From Planctomycetaceae bacterium (GTDB lineage Bacteria > Planctomycetota > Planctomycetia > Planctomycetales > Planctomycetaceae): a stretch of 6,722 bases of DNA. The notes beneath the pieces were generated by a model. It worked only from the letters and a program-made list of their open reading frames with translations, was not told the DNA's origin and ran no database searches. The position numbers and the translations under genes are program-made. Positions 6,357 through 6,722 of the stretch are shown here, one piece after another; the stretch's first letter is position 1; the number at the start of each line of letters is the position of its first letter. The stretch is from NCBI GenBank assembly GCA_003445035.1, contig DLVV01000127.1, positions 1-6,722 on the forward strand, given 5' to 3'.

Positions 6357-6722
6357 CAATGCTGGAAAATGAATTCCTGGGTGTTCAGTACAGCCCAGAC
6401 GAGATCACGGATGGCCGCATCACGGTCGGTGGCTGCGTCCAGGTGTTCTGTCGCGGCAGCCCGTTCACCGGCCGTCGGCGCTCGCGAAAACGTCACCAGG
6501 TACAGTTCGACAACCACCGCCGCGTCTTCGAGTTTCGAGAACCTGGCGACACTCTTGTTGACCTGGTCGTGCACGCGGCGTCCATTGAGCAATTGCAGGG
6601 CCTGGTCCAGTGTCGGTTCGCTGGATCGTTCACACGCACATGGCGTGTTGCGTTCGGGTTGACCAAAGGCCTTCAGGAACGCGTCAGACCCCGGAAAAGG
6701 CCTTTGCGTGGCGTACTGGTCG
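6356..6722 (-). CDS. DUF1553 (PSD1) domain protein, C-terminal part
   Basis: The reading frame enters from the right edge and ends at TGA 6358-6356, giving 121 residues; the start and most of the protein are outside. Visible family features are YATQRPFP, FLKAFGQPERNTPCACERSSEPTLDQ as a stretch of conserved residues (about 13-40), ALQLLNGRRVHDQV, ELYLVTFSRAPTAGE and the end DLVWAVLNTQEFIFQH, typical of the last part of DUF1549/DUF1553 proteins. These often carry a cytochrome domain at the N-terminus and are encoded beside DUF1501 or cytochrome/WD40 genes. Function is not established. Its stop overlaps the next ATG, so it is the upstream member of an operon with the WD40 protein. Confidence 0.92.
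   Translation of the reverse strand, partial: DQYATQRPFPGSDAFLKAFGQPERNTPCACERSSEPTLDQALQLLNGRRVHDQVNKSVARFSKLEDAAVVVELYLVTFSRAPTAGERAAATEHLDAATDRDAAIRDLVWAVLNTQEFIFQH

Noticed and set aside
5727..6662. 311-codon plus-strand frame opposite the cytochrome/WD40 and DUF1553 genes
   Set aside because: The minus strand encodes unmistakable cytochrome c, WD40 and DUF1553 sequence here; the plus frame is low-complexity.

Overview
The window looks like a piece of a planctomycete chromosome (Pirellula/Rhodopirellula-like; the exact genus cannot be read from this sequence). Three things point there: the C-terminal end of a DUF1553 (PSD1) protein, a 'planctomycete cytochrome c' domain (CSGCH) fused to WD40 repeats, and a very large repeat protein with the Arg-rich N-terminus and LEDRTLLS motif common in planctomycete exported proteins. 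The DNA is GC-rich, and all supportable genes lie on the minus strand.

Layout in direction of transcription (right to left). 6722-6356: the last 121 residues of a DUF1553 protein; its start is outside the window. 6356-4872: a complete exported cytochrome c/WD40 protein of 494 residues, whose ATG overlaps the upstream TGA (TGATG), so the two are very probably co-transcribed and translationally coupled. 4871-4643: a 229-bp non-coding gap with a GC-rich hairpin and a near-palindrome. 4642 to 1: the first 1547 residues of a giant RTX-type protein that continues past the left edge.

The giant protein dominates the window. Reading from its N-terminus: basic leader with LEDRTLLS; 25 RTX nonapeptides (about 155-379); a beta-sandwich/jelly-roll-like region (about 386-627); a Calx-beta domain (about 628-724); a matrixin-like metzincin domain (about 740-972) with a full HExxHxxGxxH zinc site and Met-turn; a PPC-like beta-sandwich (about 985-1140); a Pro/Gly linker; 8 more RTX units; an irregular spacer; and a third RTX array of about 22 units running off the window. 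The RTX arrays should bind calcium and fold outside the cell. The metzincin domain makes it a candidate secreted or surface zinc protease flanked on both sides by calcium-binding beta-rolls.

The two upstream genes belong to a gene family set that planctomycetes carry in many copies, with poorly known function. Nothing in the sequence ties them functionally to the RTX protease; the gap and leader structure suggest a separate unit. The long plus-strand open frames, one of 993 codons, are antisense reflections of the RTX gene and are not treated as genes.
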